Assembly (NCBI GenBank): GCA_030692905.1
Contig: JAUYBT010000072.1
Coordinates: 1-7,817 of the forward strand
Direction of reading: 5' to 3'
DNA length: 7,817 nucleotides
Source of the DNA: Bacteroidales bacterium
Lineage (GTDB): Bacteria > Bacteroidota > Bacteroidia > Bacteroidales > VadinHA17
The notes below the pieces were generated by a model. It saw only the letters and a list, made by a program, of their open reading frames with translations. It did no database searches and was not told the origin of the DNA. The translations under genes and the position numbers were made by a program. This document shows, piece after piece, positions 1-7,115 of the stretch. The first letter of the stretch is position 1; each line of letters begins with the position of its first letter.

Positions 1-1191
1 GACAGTAACATTAACGTTATAATATTCAGCATTCAAATAACCCGATTTGCTTAATACAACTTTGTAACCATTACCACCAGCAACATTGACCTCGTAACCT
101 CCGTTACTTTGAGAAGACGAAGATTCTATAGTTGTGGATGACATATATACAGTTACTGTTACACCTGAGAGTGAAGATGATGTACTGGCATCCTTGACAT
201 TCCCGGAAATTTTTCCTGTTGGCAAAGTGGTAAAATATATCTGAGTGCCATAAGACGTCCCCTGGCTATTTGTGGCATAAGCCCGTACATAGTATGTAGT
301 ATTGGAGGTTAAACCGCTAATAGAACTTGTAAATGTTCCGGTACCTGTTCCATTTGTCGTTATTGTACTTAATGCAATTGTTGGATTTATTGATGTGCTC
401 CAACACACTCCACGAGCTGTTACAGATGCTCCACCATCACTTGTAATATTTCCACCACTTGTTGCACTGGTTCCTGTTATTGAGGTTGCTGCAGTAGTAG
501 TGAGTGTTGGTACAGTTGCTAATGTTGTAAAACTTACTTCACTTCCGTAAGAAGTTCCCACACTGTTTGTTGCATAAGATCTGACATAATAAATTGTCCC
601 GGGTTGTAAACCTGTTATGTTACTTGCAAAACTCCCGGTTCCTGTTCCATCTGTGGTTTTTGTAGTCAATGCGATGGTTGGATTTGCTGATGTGCTCCAA
701 CAGACTCCTCTTGCAGTCACAGAACTGCCATTATCAGCTGTTATATTTCCTCCAGAAGCTGCAGTTGTTTGTGTTATAGAGGTAATTGCTGTTGTTGTCA
801 GAACAGGAGCCGCTACCTGAAGTGTTGAAAATGTCACCTGATTGCCATAGCCTGTACCTGCAGAGTTGGTTGCATAGGCTCTTACATAGTATGTGGTTCC
901 TGCTGTCAGCCCGGTAAGTGAACTGCTAAAACTTCCGGCTCCTGTTCCATCAGAGGTTCTACTATTTGAAACAGTTGGATCAAGAGATGTGTTCCAACAG
1001 ACACCTTTAGCTGTTACAGCGGCTCCGCCTTCATTTGTCACTTCTCCTCCTGAAGCAGCAGTTGTATAAGAAATTGCTGAGACAGATGTTGTTGAAATAA
1101 CAGGAGGGGTAGGCTTTTTTATACAGGAATAAAATAAAAAGATTGATAGGATTACCAGGATTACTCTTGAAATTCTAATTGTATTTTTCAT
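1..1191 (-). CDS. Repeat lipoprotein with FN3-like domains and a carboxypeptidase-regulatory-like domain (3' end missing)
   Basis: The reading frame opens at ATG 1191 and stays open for 397 codons to the left edge, so the C-terminus lies outside the window. Residues 1-22 form a lipoprotein signal peptide: basic start, hydrophobic core, then FYSC with Cys23 as the likely lipidated residue. The lipobox is loose, with Phe at -3. Residues 30-326 are three tandem 99-residue units, each with a GVCW motif (residues 63, 162, 261), a G-T-G segment, and a YYVR(A/S)YATNS strand. These are typical of fibronectin type III-like repeats in Bacteroidota surface proteins. From about residue 327 (GKISGNVKD...GVTV) the sequence resembles a carboxypeptidase regulatory-like beta-sandwich. 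The residues after Cys23 are IKKP, not the acidic run used as a surface-export signal in some Bacteroidota, so whether it faces outward is open. The role is unknown; adhesion or polysaccharide binding is only a guess. It shares its strand with the kinase but is 228 bp downstream of it, so it may be transcribed separately. Confidence 0.85.
   Translation of the reverse strand, partial: MKNTIRISRVILVILSIFLFYSCIKKPTPPVISTTSVSAISYTTAASGGEVTNEGGAAVTAKGVCWNTSLDPTVSNSRTSDGTGAGSFSSSLTGLTAGTTYYVRAYATNSAGTGYGNQVTFSTLQVAAPVLTTTAITSITQTTAASGGNITADNGSSVTARGVCWSTSANPTIALTTKTTDGTGTGSFASNITGLQPGTIYYVRSYATNSVGTSYGSEVSFTTLATVPTLTTTAATSITGTSATSGGNITSDGGASVTARGVCWSTSINPTIALSTITTNGTGTGTFTSSISGLTSNTTYYVRAYATNSQGTSYGTQIYFTTLPTGKISGNVKDASTSSSLSGVTVTVYMSSTTIESSSSQSNGGYEVNVAGGNGYKVVLSKSGYLNAEYYNVNVTV
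214..510 (-). repeat. FN3-like tandem repeat unit 3 (297 bp, residues 228-326)
   Basis: The GVCW motif starts at 411, again 297 bp on. The unit ends with the strand YFTTLPTG, after which the fold changes to the carboxypeptidase-regulatory-like domain. Confidence 0.8.
511..807 (-). repeat. FN3-like tandem repeat unit 2 (297 bp, residues 129-227)
   Basis: The GVCW motif starts at 708, exactly 297 bp from unit 1. A hand count against unit 3 gives about 71 of 99 identical residues without gaps. Confidence 0.8.
808..1104 (-). repeat. FN3-like tandem repeat unit 1 (297 bp, residues 30-128)
   Basis: This is the first of three adjacent units of exactly 99 codons. The GVCW motif starts at position 1005 on the minus strand. 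It is the most divergent of the three, with AKGVCWNTS where the others have ARGVCWSTS. Confidence 0.8.
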
Positions 1192-1252
1192 ATTTGTCAG
1201 GTTTTATAAGGTTGTTGTGTTAAACAAACTTGCTTTGATTAGTTTGATGATG

Positions 1253-1260
1253 CCAAAATA
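1253..1260 (-). promoter_or_regulatory. Candidate -7 element for the repeat lipoprotein gene
   Basis: On the minus strand this reads TATTTTGG, one mismatch from the Bacteroidota -7 consensus TAnnTTTG. It would give a leader of roughly 50-60 nt before ATG 1191. No convincing TTTG box is seen at the -33 position; only a TTGTTT-like stretch lies upstream. The call is tentative and rests on the 228-bp gap, which suggests the gene may have its own start site. Confidence 0.25.
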
Positions 1261-1342
1261 GTATTTCGTTTTTAAACAACAATGGGTTTTGAAAAAATAT
1301 TTCCATTTTTCTGTAAAAAAGATAAAACACCAGAAATTTCAT

Positions 1343-1360
1343 TCCCGATATTTATCGGGA
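1343..1360 (-). terminator. Perfect 18-bp inverted repeat, possible terminator of the rlmH-kinase unit
   Basis: The arms TCCCGATA and TATCGGGA are perfectly complementary around a central TT, giving about 7 stem pairs with a 4-nt loop, four of the pairs being G-C. It lies 60 bp beyond the kinase stop codon. In the minus-strand direction no U-tract follows directly; a T-rich run (TTTTATCTTTTTT) comes only about 14 nt later. It may therefore be an imperfect terminator, an mRNA 3'-end stabiliser, or a dispersed palindromic repeat. The palindrome itself is certain; its function is not. Confidence 0.35.
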
Positions 1361-1419
1361 TGTATTCATTTCTTCTTAACCTTATCGTTTTTTACGTTAG
1401 TTACACAGTCAATCAGGGT

Positions 1420-4400
1420 TCATCTCAATTTTTCAACTGTGTACATAAGTGGTAATTCAACAAAAAAAACAGAACCCTTATCAGCATCTGACTCAAACCA
1501 TATTCTGCCGTTTGCACTTTCAATATATTTCTTTACAATCGATAAGCCAAGCCCCATACCCGACGATTTGGTCGTAAAATTTGGTGTGAATAGCTTCTTC
1601 TGCAAATCTTCAGGAATCCCGGTTCCATTATCTGAAATTGAAACAACAACTTTATCGCTTTTAACATCCAGGTTAACTTTTATCAGTCCCTCCCGTCCCG
1701 GAGGAATTGATTGTATCCCATTCTTGATAAGATTTGAAAAGACTCCGTTAAGATGCTCTTTATCAGCATAAATAATTATCTTACTTTCATGAGGCCACTG
1801 CACCCGGAAGGTTATATTATCTGTATCCTTAAAAAGTTCAAGTGATATTTTGATCTGGTCGAGAAGATTAACCTCAACAGGTTTGGTCCCGGGCATTTTC
1901 GCAAACGATGAAAAGGCCGATGCGATAGACGAAAGGTTATCAATATACTCAATCTGGTTTTTAGTAAAACGCTCAATCTTCTTTTCAAATCCCGGAACTT
2001 TATCATTCCACGACTTGAATAGCTGTTGCACATTTAATTTCATTGGAGTAAGCGGATTCTTTATCTCATGAGCAATCTGCCTGGCCATCTCTCTCCATGC
2101 ATACTCTCTTTCGGAATTAGCAAGCCTGTGAGCACTCACTTCAATCTCATCAACCATCCGGTTATATTGCTTAACAAGTTCACCAATTTCATCTTTCCCC
2201 TTGTATAAGAGATGTTCACTTTTCTTTCCGACTCCCACTGAAGCAAGCCCCATGCCAAGCATTGTGAGAGGAGAAGTTAGCCTTCCGCTGATAAATACAG
2301 CAAGACTCATCGTAATTACAACAAGTAGTAGTGTGAAATTAATAACAGCAACAATAAGGTTTGAAATCTCCTTTGCAAGTACACTTTGCATCCTGAAATA
2401 GGGCAGGTTCAAATAAGCAATCACTTCATTGTCGGTATTGAAAAAAGGTACATATGCAGAAATATATTCCAGACTTCCGATTTTTTCCTTCTGATAATAC
2501 TCACTTCTTTTAAGGTCGACAAGGTTTATTAAGGCCATATTATTAATCCTGCGACTTGTCAGATCACAAAAGAAAATCTCTGGTCTCGATGTAGAAATTA
2601 AAAATCCGTTTAAATCATAAAGGTTAATATCTGTTTTGAAGATATTCGAAAACTTAATCAGAAGATCATTCAGAGAGGCGTAATTACCACTCGTCCAATT
2701 AGATGTAAGTTGTTTCTCCATTGATATTTTAGCTTCCAGTTCAAGATAAATCGAATTCAGCTTTTCAGTAAGATTTTCATTATGTTTTGTCTGGTATTGC
2801 CTTATAGTGAAAGAGGCAACCACAACACCTATTAATAAAAAAGAAAACAAAAGCACACCGATAAATGATAATTGCAATTTTTGCCTGAAGTTTAAATTTA
2901 AAACACTTTTCAGTTCAAGACGTCTGACTATTAATAACAATAGATTAAAAAAGAGAAGAATAAATGCGAAAAAATATGCAAATGATATAATCATGTCTTT
3001 TGCAGTGAGTACAGGCCTGCTAATCAGTACAGTTGCATTTCCGTTCTTGAAAAGAATATGCTTAAATCCTTCTGATTTAAAAAATTTATATTCAGGACTC
3101 TCCTCTATATATTCTGCATCTGTCTCATTATATGGGAACTCTCCATTTCTTAGTACAATTTTACCGTTTATATATTTCGCAAATGAATAATCCTTAAGCC
3201 TTGCATAACTATGGTATTTTTTATCAAGCAGCAGTTCAGAATATCCTGCCTGGAATACATTTACATCTCCGTAAAGTTCGATGAACAATCCGTTCGAAGA
3301 TTCTTTACCTGTCTTAAAAAATAAACGTCCGATATAATAGGCCCGTCCACCTTGATTATCAATAAAATAAAAATTTGTACCTGTCAGCTGATGTCCATTC
3401 CTTCGGATACGGTCTTCATAAAAACTGAAACAATTTTCACTGACTTCTTTACCCTGATCGATCCACAAAGATTGATCATTGCGACATAAAACAGGGGGGT
3501 AAAAATAAAAATTTCTCCAATAACCAGTGAAATATTTTTCCTGCAAATAGTTTGATATACTGTCAAAATCACTCTTCTCAAAGTAATCAACCTTCATCAT
3601 AAGATCAAGAGTAGAGTCGTTTGTCAAAACCGGCCATATATCAAGTAAAAGACGCTCCGCTTCAGGATCGTTTTCAGTGGAAAAAATGACTGCCTGAATT
3701 TTCAGTTTTTCAATTGCTTTTTTTTCTGAAAGCACAGTAATTATATATAGCGAATAGATGCCAGAAATCAGTGAAAAAATTACAGCCAAATTAAATATCC
3801 CCACTTTTTTAGTCCCTGAAAACCATAGAAATACAGTAATTATAATGTAAAAAATCAGAAAAGGGATGAGAGTCCCCGTATCTTTGTAAAAGAAAACCAC
3901 TGGTACTAACAGAGAAGATATAATCGAAAAGATGATAGTTTTTTGTCCGAATTGCTTAAATATTTTAAAAACCTTAAGCATAAACAACACTGGAATCAAC
4001 ATCAGTAAAATAACCAATGCAAATCCGACAACACTGAACACATTTAATTCCAGCACCTTATATATCTGAAAACTTATATTAGAGTTTAATACAAGGTTGC
4101 TGAAAATCAAGTTACAGCAAATGAATAAAAATGCACCGCAAATTAACAGGATAGTCAGTAGTATGTAATCATTTGCGGCCTTTCCTCTCTGTTTTTCAGG
4201 AAACGAAAAGTAGGAATAAACTATATATGCAAAACAGGTTGACAGAATACTGAAAATGGTCAGATGACCCAGCGATGGGATAAAGCTATTCAGAGAAAAC
4301 CCATATTTCGAAAAAAGCTCTGTCTGTAACAACACCGAAGGCTTCCCGGTGAAGAGAATAATAAAATAAAGAAGTGAAAAAATCAAAATGATAAAACCTG

Positions 4401-5121
4401 TTGCAAACTGTTTTTTCCCAACATTTAACAGGAATTTTACCATTTCGAAAGAAAAAATAATTATCAGGACAAAAACACACGCCCATAAGCATAAAGGGAT
4501 AAGAATAAAATAACTTTCCCCTTTGATTTCGGGAAAAGAAAGGGAAAAAAGGAAATCGCCGTCAGTATTTAAAATATGATATTCAGATGCATTTTTATCT
4601 GTGCTGAACCCGACATTCCCGGGCATTCTGAAATCCTTTTCGAATCCGCTTTTGATTATATCATTTTCAAAACCATAATCAGTATGTACCCTGAGAAGAC
4701 CTACTATTTTTTCGTTTCCGGTCTGTATTGTTTTTGGTAAAAACCATCCGTTTTGTAAAAAGATTAATGGTTTGTCATACAGTGAGTCACTAAGAAACTG
4801 GGGCACAGAGAAACCGTTATCAGACCAATTTGCAAGTTTATTGTCAAAATATTCAAGTATGGTAATCTCATTCTGTTCGGCAACTGTGAAAAGGTTTTTT
4901 TCAGTAACCGATCCATGATGATGATTGCTGGACATAAGGGGTTTCATTGCATTAAGGCACTCTTCCATAGTTCTTTCTTTAGCCCTGAGTGTTTTGTTGA
5001 ACATCTTAGTTCTGAAGCGATACTCAAAATCGCTTAAAAAAAGCGATTCTGCGGCAAGCGCCATCAGGAATATCACACCAGTAAGAATAATAAGAAATAA
5101 TCTGTAACGGCTCCCTCTCAT
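1420..5121 (-). CDS. Large multi-sensor membrane histidine kinase (NtrY-like core)
   Basis: This 1233-residue protein ends in a complete kinase module. HAMP is at about 943-996. The dimerisation/phosphoacceptor helix is at about 1007-1070, with WREMARQIAHEIKNPLTPM and His1018 as the predicted phosphorylated residue. The ATP-binding domain has an N box (SNLIKNGIQS, N1130/N1134), G1 (DNGTGIP, 1164-1170), an F box (near F1178-F1182) and G2 (GMGLGLSI, 1188-1195), so catalysis looks intact. By eye there are about 12 transmembrane segments, near 8-28, 205-230, 240-258, 287-305, 318-340, 359-384, 394-411, 417-436, 441-463, 709-731, 750-771 and 921-944. Basic loops (GKK, EKQRGK, KVFKIFK, TKK, RRLELK) fall on the cytoplasmic side. 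This leaves three extracytoplasmic regions: 30-204, 464-708, and 772-920, the last resembling a CACHE/PAS-like fold. No receiver domain is fused, and no response regulator lies in the window, so partner and ligand are unknown. ATG 5121 lies 17 bp after the rlmH stop, implying co-transcription. I recall similar kinases in other Bacteroidota from the HAMP-kinase segment; the N-terminal half I do not recognise. Confidence 0.93.
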   Translation of the reverse strand: MRGSRYRLFLIILTGVIFLMALAAESLFLSDFEYRFRTKMFNKTLRAKERTMEECLNAMKPLMSSNHHHGSVTEKNLFTVAEQNEITILEYFDNKLANWSDNGFSVPQFLSDSLYDKPLIFLQNGWFLPKTIQTGNEKIVGLLRVHTDYGFENDIIKSGFEKDFRMPGNVGFSTDKNASEYHILNTDGDFLFSLSFPEIKGESYFILIPLCLWACVFVLIIIFSFEMVKFLLNVGKKQFATGFIILIFSLLYFIILFTGKPSVLLQTELFSKYGFSLNSFIPSLGHLTIFSILSTCFAYIVYSYFSFPEKQRGKAANDYILLTILLICGAFLFICCNLIFSNLVLNSNISFQIYKVLELNVFSVVGFALVILLMLIPVLFMLKVFKIFKQFGQKTIIFSIISSLLVPVVFFYKDTGTLIPFLIFYIIITVFLWFSGTKKVGIFNLAVIFSLISGIYSLYIITVLSEKKAIEKLKIQAVIFSTENDPEAERLLLDIWPVLTNDSTLDLMMKVDYFEKSDFDSISNYLQEKYFTGYWRNFYFYPPVLCRNDQSLWIDQGKEVSENCFSFYEDRIRRNGHQLTGTNFYFIDNQGGRAYYIGRLFFKTGKESSNGLFIELYGDVNVFQAGYSELLLDKKYHSYARLKDYSFAKYINGKIVLRNGEFPYNETDAEYIEESPEYKFFKSEGFKHILFKNGNATVLISRPVLTAKDMIISFAYFFAFILLFFNLLLLIVRRLELKSVLNLNFRQKLQLSFIGVLLFSFLLIGVVVASFTIRQYQTKHNENLTEKLNSIYLELEAKISMEKQLTSNWTSGNYASLNDLLIKFSNIFKTDINLYDLNGFLISTSRPEIFFCDLTSRRINNMALINLVDLKRSEYYQKEKIGSLEYISAYVPFFNTDNEVIAYLNLPYFRMQSVLAKEISNLIVAVINFTLLLVVITMSLAVFISGRLTSPLTMLGMGLASVGVGKKSEHLLYKGKDEIGELVKQYNRMVDEIEVSAHRLANSEREYAWREMARQIAHEIKNPLTPMKLNVQQLFKSWNDKVPGFEKKIERFTKNQIEYIDNLSSIASAFSSFAKMPGTKPVEVNLLDQIKISLELFKDTDNITFRVQWPHESKIIIYADKEHLNGVFSNLIKNGIQSIPPGREGLIKVNLDVKSDKVVVSISDNGTGIPEDLQKKLFTPNFTTKSSGMGLGLSIVKKYIESANGRIWFESDADKGSVFFVELPLMYTVEKLR

Positions 5122-5138
5122 AATCTGATATTTATGCC

Positions 5139-5612
5139 TTATTCATGATGGTATGGTTCTCCTTTCATAATCGTAAATACCCTGTAAAGTTGTTCAAGAA
5201 ACAATAATCGTACCAGCTGATGAGGGAATGTCATTTTTGAGAGAGACAACATGAAATCGGCACTGCTATAGACCTCATCAGAAAAACCCCAAGGGCCGCC
5301 AATAACAAACAAAATCCGCTTTTTTGGAAGTATAAAAAGCTTTTCAACCCATCCTGAAAATTCAACCGTCCGTAGCTCCTTCCCTCTCTCATCAAGTAAT
5401 ATTACATAGTCATCAACGCTGATCGAATGAATAATCTTCTTACCCTCTTTTATCTTTTGTTCCTGAACAGACATGTTCCTGGTATTCTTTATTTCAGGCA
5501 GAGTAATGATCTCAAAAACTGAATATTTCTTTATCCGGCTGGAATAAAGATCAACAGCCTCTGAAATATTCTTATCTGTTGATTTTCCAGTCTGTAATAA
5601 AGCGATCTTCAT
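5139..5612 (-). CDS. rlmH: 23S rRNA (pseudouridine1915-N3)-methyltransferase RlmH
   Basis: RlmH is a SPOUT-class enzyme that uses S-adenosylmethionine to methylate N3 of pseudouridine 1915 in helix 69 of 23S rRNA, acting on assembled 70S ribosomes. The 157-residue product matches the family's usual length (E. coli about 155). It shows the LFVIGGPWGFSDEV loop (103-114, GGP at 105-107), which with the C-terminal region forms the knotted cofactor site. It then has LSLSKMTFPHQLVR (122-135), EQLYR and the hallmark C-terminus PYHHE. ATG 5612 is chosen because MKIALLQTGKS aligns with the start of known RlmH proteins. A reading from 5651 would add 13 residues (MSTVIVKLSFGIS) with no family counterpart and would run into the probable promoter region. 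It is the first gene of a leftward unit with the histidine kinase and is divergent from the DUF4783-nadC unit. Confidence 0.95.
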   Translation of the reverse strand: MKIALLQTGKSTDKNISEAVDLYSSRIKKYSVFEIITLPEIKNTRNMSVQEQKIKEGKKIIHSISVDDYVILLDERGKELRTVEFSGWVEKLFILPKKRILFVIGGPWGFSDEVYSSADFMLSLSKMTFPHQLVRLLFLEQLYRVFTIMKGEPYHHE

Positions 5613-5657
5613 ACTTATGCCAAAACTTAGTTTAACAATAACTGTTGACACTACTCA

Positions 5658-5665
5658 CAAAAATA
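5658..5665 (-). promoter_or_regulatory. Predicted -7 promoter element for rlmH and the kinase gene
   Basis: The minus strand reads TATTTTTG, an exact match to the Bacteroidota TAnnTTTG -7 element. A TTGG stretch about 17 bp further upstream could serve as a weak -33 box. Transcription would begin near 5651, giving a leader of roughly 40 nt before ATG 5612. Such AT-rich matches arise by chance, so support comes mainly from its position. Confidence 0.4.
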
Positions 5666-5756
5666 ACAATTTAAAATGAGGCCCAACGTTATTATATAGC
5701 ATAAAGAAATTACCGAATGATAAGTAAGAAGAGGCTTTTTATAATCAAATTAGTAT

Positions 5757-5764
5757 TAAATTTG
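5757..5764 (+). promoter_or_regulatory. Predicted -7 promoter element for the DUF4783-nadC unit
   Basis: TAAATTTG is an exact match to TAnnTTTG. A T-run at 5736-5740, about 16 bp upstream, sits roughly where the TTTG -33 box is expected but is not an exact match. The predicted start site is near 5771, leaving a leader of about 33 nt before ATG 5804. It lies about 90 bp from the opposing rlmH element, so the two promoters could share regulation. Confidence 0.4.
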
Positions 5765-5803
5765 TAGTGCATTGATTTAAAAGTAGGTAAAATATAAATT
5801 GAA

Positions 5804-6208
5804 ATGAAATCCGTAAATATTATTCCTGTGGCAATGTTTGCTCTCTTTAGTCTCAGCGCCACGGTACAGGAACAGGTAAAAATACCTGGAGGAATTTCAA
5901 TTGCTATTAAGGCTGGTAATGCTTCTGAATTATCGAAGTACATGAATTCAACAATTGAACTGCTTCTTCTTGACAGGGAGGATTTCTATAAAAAGAATGT
6001 CGCTGAGACAATACTGAAAAATTTTTTTACTGAATACCAGACTAAAGATTTTATTATCCTTCATCAGGGTGCAAAAAATGATGCTCAATATGCCATTGGC
6101 AATCTTAAGACAGAGAAAGGAGACTTCAGAGTCTATTTTCTTCTTAAGAAAGTTGACCGGGAATTGTTAATTCATCAGATACGTATTGAGCCTGATAATG
6201 GAAAATAA
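5804..6208 (+). CDS. Secreted DUF4783-family protein
   Basis: This 134-residue protein begins with a signal peptide (basic start, hydrophobic stretch from about residue 6 to 19, SLSA region), so it is probably exported to the periplasm. The mature part carries the pattern I associate with DUF4783: IPGGISIAIKAGNASELSKY, a D-x-E-x-x-Y segment, ILKNFF, a QGAKND-x-x-YAIGNL strand and FRVYFLLKK...LLIHQIRIE. The alternation of helices and a curved sheet suggests an NTF2-like small alpha/beta fold, but no active site is evident and the function is not known. The length is typical of the family. Its stop codon lies inside nadC (11-bp overlap), so the two are almost certainly co-transcribed and perhaps translationally coupled. 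From memory, this gene is found beside nadC and rlmH in many Bacteroidota, which argues for a conserved but unexplained link. ATG 5804 fits both the signal peptide and the predicted promoter. Confidence 0.88.
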   Translation: MKSVNIIPVAMFALFSLSATVQEQVKIPGGISIAIKAGNASELSKYMNSTIELLLLDREDFYKKNVAETILKNFFTEYQTKDFIILHQGAKNDAQYAIGNLKTEKGDFRVYFLLKKVDRELLIHQIRIEPDNGK

Positions 6209-7040
6209 AATTCTCAGGGAATTCATCTTAAGAAGCCTCGCTGAGGATTTAGGAGATGGTGATCACTCATCACTCGCATGCATACCTGAGAATACATCCG
6301 GGAAAGCAAAACTTCTTATTAAAGAGAAAGGAATTCTTGCAGGCATCAGGGTAGCCGGAGTACTCTTTAACACAATAGATAAAGATCTTAAATTTGATGT
6401 TTTATCAGAAGACGGGGCCAGTGTGATTCCCGGAGATATTGCATTCTACATTTCAGGTCTGCAGCAGTCAATTCTGAAATCGGAACGTCTTGTTCTGAAT
6501 ATCCTGCAAAGGATGAGTGGAATTGCAACAAGTACTCATGAATATGTCAGTCAGCTCAACGGGTTGAAAACAAAAATTCTTGATACACGAAAAACCACCC
6601 CCGGATTTAGATTTCTTGAAAAAGAGGCAGTAAGGATTGGAGGAGGAATGAATCACAGAATGGGATTATTTGATATGATAATGCTTAAAGATAATCATAT
6701 CGATTATGCAGGGGGAATTGAGAAAGCAATTATCAGGACAAGGGAATATCTGAAGAGAAATAATATGAACCTTAAAGTTGAAATTGAAGCAAGAAGCCTT
6801 GAGGATGTTAGAACAATAATTTCAGTTGGTGGGGTGGATCGTATCATGTTAGATAATTTCAGTATTAAAGAGACCCTTTCTGCGGTTAAAGAAATTTCCG
6901 GCAGGTACGAAACAGAAATTTCGGGAGGAATAACCCTCGCGACTTTAAAATCTTATGCGGAATGCGGTGTTGATTTTATTTCCGTAGGTGCACTTACACA
7001 TCATATTAAAAGTCTGGATATGAGCCTTAAAGCCGTTTAG
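6198..7040 (+). CDS. nadC: Carboxylating nicotinate-nucleotide diphosphorylase (quinolinate phosphoribosyltransferase)
   Basis: NadC converts quinolinate and PRPP to nicotinate mononucleotide, CO2 and diphosphate, the step joining de novo quinolinate synthesis to the shared NAD pathway in the cytoplasm. The 280-residue product has the family's usual length and motifs in order: EDLGDGDHSS (16-25), the N-terminal sandwich domain, LNILQRMSGIAT (100-111), the substrate-binding DTRKTTPG (129-136), GGGMNHRMGL (148-157, H153/R154), KDNH (164-167), VEIEA (194-198), MLDN (217-220), and the phosphate-binding SGG (242-244) and SVGALTH (262-268) at the end of the barrel. Nothing essential looks missing. 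ATG 6198 is preferred over an in-frame TTG at 6186, because MENKILREFILRSLAEDLGDGD starts as family members do and the extra residues MSLI have no counterpart. The start overlaps the DUF4783 gene by 11 bp. nadA and nadB are not in the window. Confidence 0.96.
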   Translation: MENKILREFILRSLAEDLGDGDHSSLACIPENTSGKAKLLIKEKGILAGIRVAGVLFNTIDKDLKFDVLSEDGASVIPGDIAFYISGLQQSILKSERLVLNILQRMSGIATSTHEYVSQLNGLKTKILDTRKTTPGFRFLEKEAVRIGGGMNHRMGLFDMIMLKDNHIDYAGGIEKAIIRTREYLKRNNMNLKVEIEARSLEDVRTIISVGGVDRIMLDNFSIKETLSAVKEISGRYETEISGGITLATLKSYAECGVDFISVGALTHHIKSLDMSLKAV

Positions 7041-7115
7041 GTTATGAATATTAAGAAAGTTACAACTTCCATTTGCAATTTTTTTCATTACTTTCGGGGC
7101 GACAAACCGGCCATA

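Noticed and set aside
302..820. Two plus-strand open frames (302-550 and 617-820) opposite the repeat lipoprotein
   Set aside because: They are antisense to the 297-bp repeats and resemble each other only because the repeats do. They have no family features, and the minus-strand frame is plainly the coding one.
214..1104. CRISPR-like or satellite array
   Set aside because: The 297-bp units are in frame, code for protein and have no spacers, so they are protein-domain repeats.
1291..1311. A/T inverted repeat GAAAAA...TTTTTC
   Set aside because: Only six mostly A-T pairs in a very AT-rich spacer, as expected by chance.
1289..1771. Plus-strand open frame of 160 residues spanning the intergenic region and the kinase 3' end
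   Set aside because: Most of it lies antisense to the highly conserved ATP-binding domain of the kinase, and the rest crosses the palindrome. Its composition looks like a shadow frame and nothing in it is recognisable.
5613..5651. Upstream start for rlmH, adding 13 residues
   Set aside because: RlmH proteins begin at the MK-x-x-L-x-x-x-G segment. The extension has no counterpart and begins at the predicted transcription start.
6186..6197. TTG start for nadC four codons upstream
   Set aside because: ATG 6198 gives the usual N-terminus and length; the extra MSLI is not a family feature.
7072..7096. Possible promoter (TTTG at 7072-7075, TACTTTCG at 7089-7096) before the right-hand lipoprotein
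   Set aside because: The spacing of about 13 bp is too short for the Bacteroidota -33/-7 pair and the -7 box has a mismatch. Read-through from nadC is as plausible.
7044..7115. In-frame ATG 24 codons upstream of the right-hand lipoprotein
   Set aside because: It would bury a textbook lipoprotein signal (MKKWIFF...LISC) behind a polar stretch. The ATG at 7116 is more likely.
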